From: Eucalyptus grandis
Lineage: Eukaryota; Streptophyta; Magnoliopsida; Myrtales; Myrtaceae
NCBI RefSeq assembly: GCF_016545825.1
Contig: NC_052614.1
Span: forward strand, 38,782,072-38,846,071
DNA length: 64,000 bases
Reading direction: 5' to 3'
Shown here: one piece after another, positions 22,856 through 34,826 of the stretch
Numbering within the stretch: position 1 is the first letter of the stretch
Layout of the letters: every line of letters begins with the position of its first letter
Program-made: the position numbers and the translations under genes
The notes under the pieces: model-generated
Database searches by the model: none
What the model saw: only the letters and a program-made list of their open reading frames with translations
Told to the model about the DNA's origin: nothing

Positions 22856-25800
22856 TGTGACACCCGAACCCTTCAAGGGTCGCCACGAGCACCAACGTTA
22901 CACCTTACTACCTCTCTTGTAGAAGAAGCGTCGTAATTCATAGACAAAATTTATTTATTTATTTATTATATACTTTTTTTAAAACGGTCCCGGTGCGACT
23001 CATTAGCGGAAGCAAAATAAAACATCACCATCTCTCCCCCTACTAACCATGATACAAATACACACCACTAATCACCATGATTAATAGACAAGCCATGACA
23101 CTTTATTTACATATATTTTCAAGATGGGATTTCTTTGGTTCGATACATCAAAAGGAAAAGCCAGGACTCAGCCATGTCCGGCCTAAAACCCCAAAAAGAA
23201 CCCTCGACCCGCTACAACTCACGTGCAACAATCCCCATCATCAGTGTCGGCTAACTATCCCAAAAAAAAAAAAAAAAAAAAAAAAAAAACAGCTCCTACT
23301 CGTCACGCACGGGCCCTCACACCCAACCTAGTGCATAAGGCGGTGGCGGCGGCAACATCCCTCGCATCACCCCATCGCGACGAATGTGGACGGAGATGAA
23401 CTCCTGGACAACCGGGCCCCCAACCAGGCCTACGTTGTACATGACTAAACAGCGCACTCGAATATACGTCAATCCAGGAACAGAATGACAACCAAACTCC
23501 TCGTACTCGACCTCGACATCGGATGGTAGACCGTAAAACACACCCCGCGTGACGGCAGGGAGCGGCATGCTGCTAATCTGAAATGTTGGTCCCCAAAAGG
23601 GGTGAGTACAACCACTCAGCAGGTAAAGGAATCCAATAGCCACTCAAAGCATCATACAAATCATACATGCATTCCAAGCATTACTTACCTTGAAGCCATG
23701 CATATACTATCATGCATCGTCATCACAATCATAACACATACATGCATACCATCATGTCATACTCGTATCATCGTCATCATGACATCATCATATCATATCA
23801 TATATGCATATCATCATCATCATCATCATGTCGTATCATATCATGCATATCATCATGCCATAGGTGATCATCATCATCATGTCATATCATATCATGCATG
23901 GTTCAATTTTCCACTTTTTAACTTTCCATTCGATCACCACATCACCCTTCCTCGGATCACCAATTTCATCTCATATTATACACTCGCGCCTCATCCTGGC
24001 ATTGCGAGAAAAAAACCTCCGGCATTCAGCCATTCTAGGCCACCGGGCATCCGGCCCGCCACATTCCGAGCATCTCGCATCCCAACTGGCATCACGAGGC
24101 ATCCCCTCGGGCAAAGACCTCCGAGGCTTCCGGCATTTACACTCCCTGGCCGGGCATCCCGCATCCCAACTGGCATCGCGAGGCATCCCCCTGGGCACAA
24201 ACCTCCAGGGCTTTCGGCACCCCCAACTTTCCGGGCATCCTAAAACTCCCAGGGCCATCCGGCAATGTATCTCTATACATTTCGGGCATTATAATCCGCC
24301 ACAATAATCTCCTCATTTAACATTATTCATGTTCACCAATTTCGGTCTCAATTTAACATGGCATATGATGTGATGGCAAACAAAGTCATTATTCAGCATG
24401 GAATTTATACATTCATCTCAATTTATTGTCATGCATACATCAACACCTCATTATACATGCTACATGGTACAATTATTTATGAAATAAAATTTAATGGAAT
24501 TTATGCCAATTAAAACAATCCATTTATCATGCCCTTTTTACATTTATTTAAATTCCAGCTTGTGCCACTTTTAAAAATATTAAATTTAATATCTACATAA
24601 TTCTCAAAATCATAAAAATCAAGGCAAGTGATAATCAAGACAATAGGATAATGATTTCATGCAAAATACATGGCCAAAATAGAATTCCACACAATTCCAT
24701 AATTCACACAAAATAGCATGAAATTTTCGGATGAAATCAGAATGCACAGTTTCCGAAATAATTTGATTAAAATATCCATACGACCTACAAAAATTACGAA
24801 ATTTTATCGAGTTATAGCCAAGACACTAAAGTACATTTTTCATGAAGACTTCTAAGCCAAATTATTTTTAGATTAATTTCTACAGTCTCACGAAGCTTCT
24901 GGATCCAACACCGAAACGTCCAGTGCATACTTCTCCGAAATACTGAGTTTTCACCTACCTATCCTTCTTCGTTTCCTCTGAAATTTGGATATGTTTTACA
25001 TCAAGATGTTTTCTACAAGTTTCATGAAGAGATCTAAGTCAACAATCCAGAGTATAGTCGTCGTTTAGGTCCATGAAGTCTCGGGTGTCCTGTACTACAT
25101 CTCCAGAATTACCGTCTCCAAGATTCAGTCGATTTACTATGTTATACTTGTTCATTTTGCTTCAAATTTGATTATGTTGTAGCTTAAGATGTCCCCTACA
25201 ACTTTCATGAAGAAATCGAAGATATATTCTTAACACAACTCAACATACAACCACAAATCCATCAAAAGGTCAGTGAAATTGTTCCAGATCTGATGTCTCC
25301 GTAGGATGAGTGTTTGACCCCTCAAATATCCATCATTTTACACCAATTTTTAGTATGTTTTATTTTAAGATGTCCCCTACAACTTTCATGAAGAAATCGA
25401 AGCCAAAATCGAACTCAAAACATACATGCAAGCTCTTACAATGTTCTGACTCAGACGGTTCAAGCAAAAACAGCAACACCACTCAAGAACAAGTCATCCA
25501 AGCTTCGGTTTCCCCCTCCTAATCACCCAAAATTCGACTTTTCTACAACATACATGTAACACACACACATGCAAGGGCAGCAAGGGACCCCAACTTGCCT
25601 CTAGACCGAACGGACGACGGCACACGGCGGTGAACGGCGACGACTCCTTCCTCTCCCTCTCAGCTTCTCCTCTCTCGGCCACTCTCTCCCTCTCTCTCGC
25701 ACGGTTTCTCTCCCTTGGCCGAACAAAGCAACCGGCCACTCTCTCTCCTCTTCTTCCCTTTTATTCCCCCTTAAACCTCATCATTTGCAATCATTAGATT

Positions 25801-26230
25801 GCCTTTCAATTCTTGCCACTTGGCAAAGCTCATGCATGGGCTTGGGCCTTCTTCTCTTGGGCCGGTCGACAGCCCCCTTTCGTGGGCCTAATTGGGCCGA
25901 CCAGCTTGGCCCACTAAAGCTTAGGCCAATGGGCCTAAGGCCCATCCTAATAAAATTTAAATTTTCCTTTTTATAATTTCTTCTATGAATTTTAAATTTT
26001 AAATTCCACATGGCCAAAGTCTTGTGACATTTTATCTAATTCATAAGGTGCATGACCAAACATAGATTATCATTATTAATCTACAATATTTAAAATCTCA
26101 TGAACATAAGCACAAATCATCTAATCTTAAAAAGAGACTAATGGCTAAAGCATAAGCCATAGGAAATTTCATTACCTAATTGGAGGCTTTAACACACCTT
26201 ATAACTTGACTTGAATTTTGGGATGCCACA
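22856..26230 (-). repeat. 5' LTR (3375 bp) of the nested element
   Basis: Bounded by TG...CA. It includes a poly-A/T run at 23263-23289, ATC/CAT microsatellite-like DNA at 23790-23900, a GGCATCCCGCATCC minisatellite at 23995-24260, and a GC-rich block 25560-25760. The bases around 25000-25420 repeat the phrase TACAACTTTCATGAAG several times, a pattern also found in the solo LTR at 29000-29620. Frames such as 23602-24243 are low-complexity His/Ser-rich translations and not genes. Confidence 0.8.
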
Positions 26231-26585
26231 CCGTGGCACTTATTTCTAAAATAAAACCCAAAAGTATAGAAGAAGCTTTAACTGACGAAAGCTGGATTGA
26301 AGCTATGCAAGAAGAGCTCAGACAGTTCAGTATTAATGATGTTTGGGAATTAACTCCTCAACCAAAAGGTAAATCTATTATTGGAGCTAAATGGGTTTTC
26401 GGGAACAAGATGGACGAAAAGGGTAAAATGGTCGGGAACAAAGCAAGACTCGTGGCCAAAGGATATACGCAAGAAGAAGGGATAGACTATGATGAGACTT
26501 ACGTACTAGTAGCAAGGTTAGAAGCAATTAGATTATTACTTGCTTTTGCTTGTTATAAGAATTTCAGGTTATTCCAAATGGATGT

Positions 26586-29500
26586 TGTGGCACCCCTCGA
26601 CGGACCCCAATCCGTTAGGGTCACCACAGGTACTTGTCACTCATCCTATTACATACCAGTAAGGTAACTTTTAGATAAAGTGAAACCATAGTTCATAGGG
26701 GTTAATCGATGGAATTCTTTACCATTTTTTTTAAAAAGGTCCTAGTGCAGCTCATCAGGGGAAGCATAACATATCTCATCAATCCTTCCTTCGAAACAAT
26801 AATACAATGCACACCACCTATACTCCAAATGAAAGGACAAAGTCGAGTCACTTTTATTTATATTTTCGAGATGGATATTTCGGGTCGGTACAACAAAAGG
26901 CCAAGATTTTTAAACTATACTTGGCTATACTCAAAAAAGACTCGACCCTACATCGAACATGTACACCCCTTCATCAACAAGTGTCGAGTATCCCCAAAAA
27001 GTGTCAGCTCCCTTCAGCTATGCGTGCCATCACACCCAACTCGGTGCATCGGGCGGCGGGGGCGACAGTATCCCTAGCATCACTCCACCACACTGAACAT
27101 GAACAGACAGAAACTCCTGGATAACCGGGCCATCAGCAAGACCCACGTCGTACATCACTAAGACACGGACTCGAACATACACCAAACCAGGTACACTAGT
27201 GCAGGAATCCTCAGTGCACTCCACCTCGACATCAAATGGCAATCCATAAAAGGTACCGCGTGCAACTAGTAGCAAAGGCATCTTTCTAATCTGAAATGTT
27301 AATCCCCAAAAGGGGTGAGTACAACCACTTAGCAATAAAGATCCACCCAAACTACACAATGCGTCAAGCAAAACAATCATGAATAAGACACATGTCTTTC
27401 ATGCATTCAAGCATACCTCACCTTACAGCTATGCATATATCACCATGCATTTGTACTTATATGAATAGCCATGCATATCGTCATGCAACGTGCATATACC
27501 ACCATGCGCTTATACATGTATCATCAAGCATGCCAAACTTATATCACCAAGATTCATTTCATTTTTCTTTCTAGGGACCAATGTTTACATCCCACAATTT
27601 ATCGCTCGCATCCAACCTGGCATCGCGAGGAACCTCCAGCACACACCTCCGGGCATCGGTACACACATTCCGGGCATCTCGTACCCCAACTAGCATCACG
27701 AGGTATCCCCCCGGCACACACCTCTAAGGCTTCCGGCACACACCTCTGGGCATCTCGAAACTCCCGAGGACATCCGACAAACACCTCCGAGCATCCAGCA
27801 CACACACTCCGGGCATCCCAACACTCTCAGGACATTGTCGGCTCACACCTCCGACGATCTTGTTATTATCTCAATTTATATTCACACAAGTATTTTAATT
27901 TCAACATGGCATTGGATACAACAATATCAAGAGTCTCAACCAGCTTTTTGATGTCATATAACATGCCATATGTCACCACATATGCAACGAATCGACCACT
28001 CAAAACATTAGGGCGCGTTTGGTAACGTTTCTGTTTAAAAATTGTTCGAGGGAACGAGAATTAGAAAAAAAACTATTTCTGTTCAGGGGAAAAAATTTTG
28101 ACCAGAAAGACCAATTTGATAAACTTGTTCGGGGAATAAAAAATGAATAGAAACACATTTGGTAAATTTATATCATTTTTGTTTCTTTTAATTTTTTTAT
28201 ATTTTTATTTTATTTTTCCTTTTTTTCTTTATTTTTTCTTTCTTTTCATTTTTTCTTCTTTTGGCTGGCAGCCTCGCCCGGCCACGGCGAGGCCGAGCTG
28301 GCTGTGGTTGGGTGAGGCTCGGCCTCGCCGGATCTAGGCGAGCCCGAGCTCGCCCAGCCAAGGTGAGGCTGAGTCCTCGCCAGGGGCCGGCGATGCTCCA
28401 GCGAGGTCACCGGCCCTCGACGGCCAGTCGCCGGCCATGGCCGAGGCTGGTGACTGGCCAAAGAAAAAGAAGAAAAGAAGAAGAAAAAAAGAGAAGAAAA
28501 GAGAGGAGAGAGGATTTGTTCTTCAAAAGTGTTTAGGAACAAAAAAACAACTTTTTTTTGTTTCTTATTTCCGTTCAATTTTGTTCCGGGAACAAAAAAT
28601 AGATTTTGAACAAAAACGCAAACAAACGTGTTTCTGTTCTTTTTTTGTTCCCGGAAACAAAAAAAAAAAAACAGAAAATCTGTTCATGAACAACAAAAAA
28701 GAACACAAACATGCAGGACCTTACATCACATGGAAGATTTCATTTATTTTTGAAAGGACATCAATTTTCGGATAAAAACAGAATACACTCCTTTAGTTAA
28801 AACTCAAGAAAAATTTGTAAACGGTATTAATAAATTCTGAAAACTTGACACATTATAGACGAGACCTAAAGGCAGATATCTCATGAAAAAAACCCTACCA
28901 AAGGAATCTCACACAAAACAGTACGGTCCATGCATCACAGTTTTCAAAATTCCAACACTTCAGCTTGCACAGTTTCGGATGTAATTTAAATTAAATATCC
29001 AAATGAACTCCAAAAATTTTGAAACTTTTACATGTTATAGACAATTCCTAAAGGTAAATATCTCATGAATAAATCAAAGCCCAAATCGTTCTCGATTAAT
29101 AGATATAGACGATTTATTCACCCCTGTTCCCGGTGTCGTCTTTTTCCAGATTATCATCTTTCAAAAGAAACTCGTTTCACAGACCTACATATGTTTTTTT
29201 CTTCTAAATTTTCAGTATGTTATTCCTTAGAATATTACCTACAACTTTTATTAAGAACACATGATCAAATTTTAACTGTATGATTTTATAAAAATCAGGA
29301 AATCATACTAGGTCGAGGTAGCGTTTTCCCAGATCCAGTTTCTTCAAAGAACAACGATTTCACCGACATAGTTTTGTTCATTTCCTCTAAATTTTTATAT
29401 GTTTCTCCTCAAGAAGTAAAATACAACTTTTATTAAGAGATCAAAGTGATATTTTCGCAATAAAACTACTTTACAGTCCACGAAATCACTAAAGGTCAGC

Positions 29501-30575
29501 ACAACAAATTCCAGATCTAATTTCTCCAAAGAAAAATCATTTCACTAACCAATAATTGTTCGTTTTGCCTCAAATTTTAGTATGTTGTTACTCAAGGTGT
29601 TCTCTACAACTTTCATCAAGAAATCGAAACGAGATTCCAACTAAAAAAGTCGTATGCAGCTCACAAACTCCTGAAAGGTCGGACTGGTTTTTTTTTTTTT
29701 CCAGAAACAGCATGCTAGGCCAACAAATCTCTCTCCATCTCCGAAATCTCATCACTTCCACCACAACCGAAATTCACCATTTTCTACACACACATCACAG
29801 CAAGCAAAGGGTAGGTTTTAGGACTCTACTTGCCTCACACTCGAGCACAAACACAGCGACAAACGGCGAGCAAGGGGGCGAACGAACGGCTGCGAGCTAG
29901 GCGGACGATCGGCGAATGGACCTCCTTCTTCTCTCTCGCACGCACAGTCTCCCCTTTCTCTCTTCCTTTCTTCCTTTCCTTTCTCTCTTTCTCTCCTCTC
30001 TCTCTTGAACGACTCCCTCTCTTTCTCTCCCTTTCCTCACTTAATCCGCCCCCTCATCCTCTCTAATTTCTTCCCCCTCATGATTAACAATCATTGATCT
30101 TGCATGCCGGCGCCACTTGGCAATTGCCATGCAAGATGGGCTTGAATCCGGCTGGGCTTAAGGCCAGCTTGGTCAACGGCCCAATGGGACTTCATGGGCC
30201 TGGCTTTGGGCCAGGCTTAAATGGCCAAAACATGGGTGATCATGGGCTGGGTTTTTGGGCCGGCTTGGCCTAAGAATTTCAGCCCACTTCCCTTTTAATA
30301 ATCTACTAATATTTTCCACTTAAATAAATACCTAACTTGCAAAAATAATATGGCCATAAAACTTGTAGTCATAAATCCATAAATTCCAATTTATGACACA
30401 CATGGCCAATGATAGAATTTTCTTTCCTATCAAATAATTATCCATTAAAAGCTTGGCCATAAATCTTATTGCAAATTATGGATTAAATGGCTATAATTCA
30501 ACTTAAGGGTACTTCCATCACCTATTCATAGGCCTTAATGTATCTGGAGGTCGCCATGAATTTTGGGATGCCACA
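26586..30575 (-). mobile_element. Solo LTR (about 4 kb) nested in copia pol
   Basis: Plus strand begins TGTGGCACCCC and ends GGGATGCCACA, with flanks GATGT (26581-26585) and AACGT (30576-30580), a target duplication with two differences. Removal rejoins FQMDV with KSAFLNG in the copia RT. It shares ends and internal order with the LTR of 21303-26230 (GGGGTGAGTACAACCACT, the GGCATC minisatellite, the repeated ACAACTTTCAT/ACAACTTTTAT phrases and a GC-rich block near 29850-29920). Orientation is taken from that relative. A MITE sits inside it at 28011-28714. No coding region. Confidence 0.8.
28011..28714. mobile_element. MITE of PIF/Harbinger type inside the solo LTR
   Basis: Preceded by TTA (28008-28010) and starting GGGCGCGTTTGGTAACG. 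Positions 28015-28047 are identical to the left terminus of the Harbinger element (59597-59629). The right arm (about 28600-28714) is an imperfect inverted copy of the left subterminal part (AAACGTGTTTCTGTTC), and its very end is eroded. The core 28262-28455 is strikingly GC-rich (repeated GCGAGG/GGCCGGCG phrases) between AT-rich arms. No gene; frames on both strands here are composition artefacts. Confidence 0.7.
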
Positions 30576-32224
30576 AACGTCAAAAGTGCATTCCTAAATG
30601 GATTTATCCAAGAAGAAGTCTATGTGGAACAACCTCCCGATTTTGAAGACCCAAGAAAACCAGACTCAGTATTCAGACTAAAAAGGCTCTATATAGGTTA
30701 AAGTAAGCACCCCGAGCATGGTACGACAAGTTAAGTAAGTTTTTAATTCAAAATGGTTTTGTCAAATGAAAAGTAGACACTACCTTGTTTATTAAAAGAG
30801 AAGGTAAAAACTTTTTACTTGTTCAAATCTGTGTTGATGATATTATATTTGGATCATCTAATGAAAACCTGTGCAAGAACTTTTCTAAGTCTATGCAGGA
30901 TGGATTTGAGATGAGCATGATGGGCGAACTATCATTCTTTCTCAGACTACAAGTGAAACAATTGAAGGAATGAGTTTTCATTCACCAAGAAAAATATGCA
31001 AAAGAACTCGTTAAAAAGTTCGGATTGAAAAATTGCAAAAAGACTGATATACCAATGTCAAGTTCTTCAAAGCTGGACAAAGATAAAGGAGGAAAGAAAG
31101 TTGACCAAAAGCTCTACAGGAGTATTATTGGTTCACTTATTTATCTTACTACTTCTAGACCTGACATTTTGTTTAGTGTTTGCATTTGTGCTAGATTTCA
31201 ATATGATCCTAAAGAATCTCATCTAAGTGCTGCAAAACGCATCATCAAATACATTGCAACTACCTCAAAGTTAGGTATGTGGTATCCCAAAGAATGAGAC
31301 TTTACTCTCCTTGGTTATTCAGACGCAAATCTAATAGGTTGTAGAGTTGATAGAACGAGTACTTCCGACACTTGTCAATTGCTTGGTAACAGGACAGTAT
31401 CATGGTTTTTAAGGAATTAAAGTATTGTAGCTCTTTCAATAGCTGAAGCAAAGTATGTGGCTCTTGGAAGTTGTTCTCAAATCTTATGGATAAAACAACA
31501 ACTGAGAGACTTTGGAATCAAAGACTCATGCACCGAGATAAAATGTGACAGCACCAGCACAATTAATCTCACAAAGAATCCAATTCTTCATTCAAGAGCA
31601 AAGCACATAGAGATTCGACACTACTTTATTAGAGATCATGTTATGGAGAAGTTATGATCCAATTTATTGATTCAAAGAATCAACTAGCGAACATATTTAC
31701 AAAGCCATTGGAGAAAAGCTTATTTGAGTCTATTCGTACCAGACTAAACATCATATATTTTAAAGTCTGAAGGAGCTCAGACTCAAAGATAAAGTCTGAA
31801 GGTGTTCAGACTTAGAAGACCAAGAGTTACTATTGTAAGTTATTTCGATACTGGTAATTTAATTTTTGGTTAAAAACTTGAAAATGTACGATTACTCATT
31901 AATCATTGATTGATTGAAATTATTCTTTCAAGTTTCCTTTATGACTATTATTCATTTTCAAAAAGGCATTTATTCATTTTCAAAAGGTAGTTATCTATTT
32001 TCAAAAGGCGTTATTTTCAAAAAGGTATTTTTATTTTTTTCCTTTTATGTCGCTTTGTTTACCTCGCTTCACTTGCTTTATATACTATTAAAATCCATCT
32101 TCTTCATTTTCACTCTCAAACCCAAGAATTCCAAACTCCCACTTGCTCTCACTTTTCCTGTTGTTTAATCAAAAAAATTTTCACCTGTCGAGCAAGACTG
32201 TGAATTTCTCCCTTGAAAGAGACA

Positions 32225-34463
32225 ATGTCTTCGAGAAAGTCATCAAGAATTGCAAGCAGGGGACCACGGCACATGCCCAAGGGTCCTATGCACTTTGACT
32301 TGACGAAGAAGAAGATTCTACTCTACCTTAGTGACAAAGACAGCAACGACCTTCTCAACAGCGTCAAACTCCACCATCGACTCATCCAGAAGAAGAAGTG
32401 TTGGAAGAAGTGGAACCTGTAAGAACGTTAACTCCTCTAGTTGCTTTCAAGCTTTATTCTAATTTGAAAAAAGAGGGAACTCCTATGTCCTTGATTGATG
32501 AATACCTGCGAGAGAGAGGTTATAAGAACGAGACTCTTTTTCTGCGTGATATGGAAAAGATGGGTATTGCCAAAAAGGGATCGGCTGAAAAAGCGTTCGC
32601 TAACTTTCCTAGTGATCTGCGCTTTGGGACTACTAATCAACCACAAGGACAGAACGACGATGAACAAATGTTTACCCATTTTCAGCCTAGAATAGGAGTG
32701 GCTATAAACATTATTGGTGATGGTTCAAGTCTTTTCAAATCGAAAAACCACAAGAGGGTTTACTTGAAATTGATGAAGAGAGGGGTCATGAACCCTAGGA
32801 GTGTCGATTTTGATTTCCTTGATTCGGTGAAAGTAAGTTTGCGGCAGAAGTTCGCTCTACTGCAATTGGAGCAATTTTGTTCTGAATCTACTACTGCTTA
32901 TCTTGAAGTCACAGCATACTTTTACTCGAACTTATCTTTTCTGGATGCAAACAATTTCTCTTTCACAGTGAGGGAGAATGAGTTTTTGGTGAATATGGAC
33001 ACATTGGCTGACATAATTGGGGTGGAAAGATCGAGTTTCCAACCAATTAGTGTGTCTGCGGCTCATGCTACTCTGTCATTGGTGAAAGATCAAGGTGTTG
33101 AAGGTAAGATTTCTTACTCTAGGATGAATGCCTCTAATATCTTGTTGCACAAGATTGTAATCAACTGCATCCATCCAAAGTCGATATCTAAGACTAATGT
33201 CTCTCGGTCTGAAGCAAAATTGATGTATGCCATCAACACTGGCTACAAATTCTCTCTGCCTCACACCATCTTGTTTCACATGTACAGATCAGTGGTGAAG
33301 GATAAGGGACAACTCCCTTATTCTGCTCTTAACTCATGTCTTTTTAGACATTTTAAAATTCACATCATTGCACCATTATGTTTGACAACCATTTCTCCAA
33401 TGGTGATTGGATTTAAGATTGTCACAAAGATGTGTTTGAAAGAGCTGAACAAGGTGTTGGAGCGTATGAAAGATAAGTCTTCCGTGAAAGCAAAACAAGA
33501 CTCTGTTGCAACAAAGAGGAAAGGTAAGGAGCCCATGGCTGCTCTAGTGAAGAGGAAAAGAATTCTCATCTTGCAGGATGAAGAGGATGAGGATGAAATG
33601 ACTCTTTCGGCCTTACGATATTTGAAGAGTTTTGTTAGTTTTCAAGAGACTTGATAAGAGCTAGAAGAAGGAGAAAAAGAGAGAGAAGAGACAAAGAAGG
33701 AAGATGAAGAATAGAGGAAGAAAGAAGAGAAGAGGAAGAAGAGGAAGGAAGAGAAAAGAAAGAAGAGGAGAGAATAGGAGATGAAGAAGAAGCAGAAAGA
33801 GGACAAGAAAGAGGACAAGAAGGAGAAGAGGAGAGAAACAAGGGTCAAGAAGACTATTTTGAGCCAACTTTGGCTGTCTCATTGTCCAGTAATTCTAAGA
33901 TGGTAGGAATTGGAACTGGTGACGCGCATCACTCTGAAGCCGAAATCGATCAAGAAAAAATCTTACCTACTCCACCTGAAGGCAACCAAACAGGGGGAGC
34001 TGTTGGACAAAAAGGTATTTCTTCACCTATCTTTACTAGTGATGTGAGTTGTTCTACAGCAGATCCAGAGGATGTGTATGCCTCTCATTATCCATAAGCC
34101 TCCACTCATAGTCATGGTGGACAATCTGCTGAAGTTCCATCCATTCTTAAAACCTTTGGAATCGACTCAGCTAGTCCTAGTGTTGTAACAAAGCAAACAG
34201 CAGACTTTTCAAGACTGTTAGAGATCTTATTGGATGTAAGGAAGCAGCAATATGCTATGGGGTATCAGATGTAGGATCTCAAAAATGCTTTCACGGCCAC
34301 TTCAGTGTCTTTACATGATCAGTTACAAGCCCTGAAGAATCAAGTGCAGTCTACTGTGTAGGGTGAAGAGTTTCAGTCACTGAAGCAGAGTTTTGCAAGG
34401 CTTGAGAAGACAGTGAATTCTATGGGAGAATTCGAGCTTGTTCGCCTTCCAAAACAACAATGA
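32225..34463 (+). pseudogene. Extra ORF downstream of copia pol (ORF3, env-position protein)
   Basis: About 745 codons in all. A short frame starts MSSRKSSRIASRGP at 32225, and a frameshift near 32380 leads to the open 418-codon frame 32398-33654. A Glu/Lys-rich stretch (33655-33845) and a tail to 34463 carry four or more stops. The central part (SESTTAYLEVTAYFYSNLSF, FTVRENEFLVNMDTLADIIGV) resembles the 'putative plant transposon protein' family sometimes found with plant retroelements; this is recalled, not searched. The 370-390 region is basic (KRKGKEP, VKRKR: possible nuclear signals) then acidic. The tail (LHDQLQALKNQVQ, QSFARLEKTVNSM) looks coiled-coil. No membrane segment or signal peptide is visible, so a true envelope role is not supported. 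It occupies the place of the env-like ORF of SIRE elements. Confidence 0.7.
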
Positions 34464-34516
34464 TTCTAACTCCATTTTCAAACATATTTTTATTTGTTCT
34501 CCACTTTTTGCTATTG

Positions 34517-34533
34517 ACAAAAAGGGGGAGAAG
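34517..34533 (+). other. Internal polypurine-tract-like sequence
   Basis: ACAAAAAGGGGGAGAAG lies just after the ORF3 stop, ~310 bases before the 3' LTR. It resembles the terminal tract, so it may be a second plus-strand priming site or the relic of a former LTR edge. Confidence 0.45.
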
Positions 34534-34810
34534 TTGATGCAGATTTGATTAATTTTGACTTTTGGACTTATATTTTGTTTGGTTGTGGTTTGGACTGGTT
34601 GATTTGACTTTTTGATGCTTGCAATAACTTAAGCTATGTTAATGATTATGGTAAAGATAGTTGTTTTTACAGGACTAACACGTTTTCTGTGGTTTTAAAA
34701 TCGCTACTATCCTTATCCTATCTACTTATCTTTTATGAGATATCTTGGTTTGCTTAAGTGTTGTCTTGCAAGTCAAAAGTATCTAAATCTACGGGAAAGT
34801 TTTGTCACCA

Positions 34811-34825
34811 TAAAAAATGGGGAGA
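34811..34825 (+). promoter_or_regulatory. Polypurine tract of the SIRE-like element
   Basis: TAAAAAATGGGGAGA directly precedes the 3' LTR start TGTTGGAG at 34827. Confidence 0.75.
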
Positions 34826-34826
34826 T

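Larger units (their letters stand above)
21303..26230 (-). mobile_element. LTR element with truncated 3' LTR and no coding region, nested in copia pol
   Basis: 4928 bp flanked by a perfect 5-bp target duplication CCGTG (21298-21302, 26231-26235). Removing it restores the pol frame across AGCGCCGTGGCAC. Read on the minus strand: full 5' LTR 22856-26230 (TGTGGCATCC...TGTCACA), PBS about 22828-22845 (TGGTATCGGAGCG), ~120 bp of leader, then a 3' LTR lacking its first ~2 kb (21303-22703). All of gag-pol and the U3 half of the 3' LTR are gone, with the break at 22703/22704. On the plus strand this appears as a 1.55-kb direct repeat. The family is related to the insertion at 26586. Superfamily is not proven; probably Ty3/gypsy. 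Confidence 0.85.
19797..31770 (+). pseudogene. Copia pol (PR, integrase, RT, RNase H) split by two insertions
   Basis: Exon-like pieces 19797-21302, 26231-26585 and 30581-31770 rejoin when the two nested elements are removed. Protease: WYLDSGCSRHMTGD (19794-19835). Integrase: LWHRKLGHVN and LCTPCVLGKH zinc site, Asp in MDLFTPTK, Asp and Glu region IRTDHGGEFEN. A linker follows, then RT: KAKWVFGNK-like start at 26390, FQMDV before the second insertion, SAFLNGFIQEEVYVEQPP after it, and CVDDIIFGS at 30830-30856 with both Asp kept. RNase H: GYSDANL, AEAKYVALGS (the usual Glu is Lys), CDSTSTINLTKNPI, ending NQLANIFTKPLEK. Many stops and frameshifts. Confidence 0.88.

Noticed and set aside
23602..24307. 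Open frames of 213 and 147 codons rich in His, Ser and Pro
   Set aside because: Translations of CAT/ATC microsatellite and minisatellite DNA inside an LTR. The same frames repeat at 22043-22664 in the truncated LTR copy.
28246..28578. 110-codon and 91-codon frames in opposite strands
   Set aside because: GC-rich MITE core. No domain and no start context.
32437..33569. Minus-strand frames of 67-80 codons
   Set aside because: Shadows of the plus-strand copia extra ORF.
33635..33882. Leu/Ser-rich minus-strand frames resembling membrane proteins
   Set aside because: Antisense of the GA-rich, Glu/Lys-coding part of the copia extra ORF.
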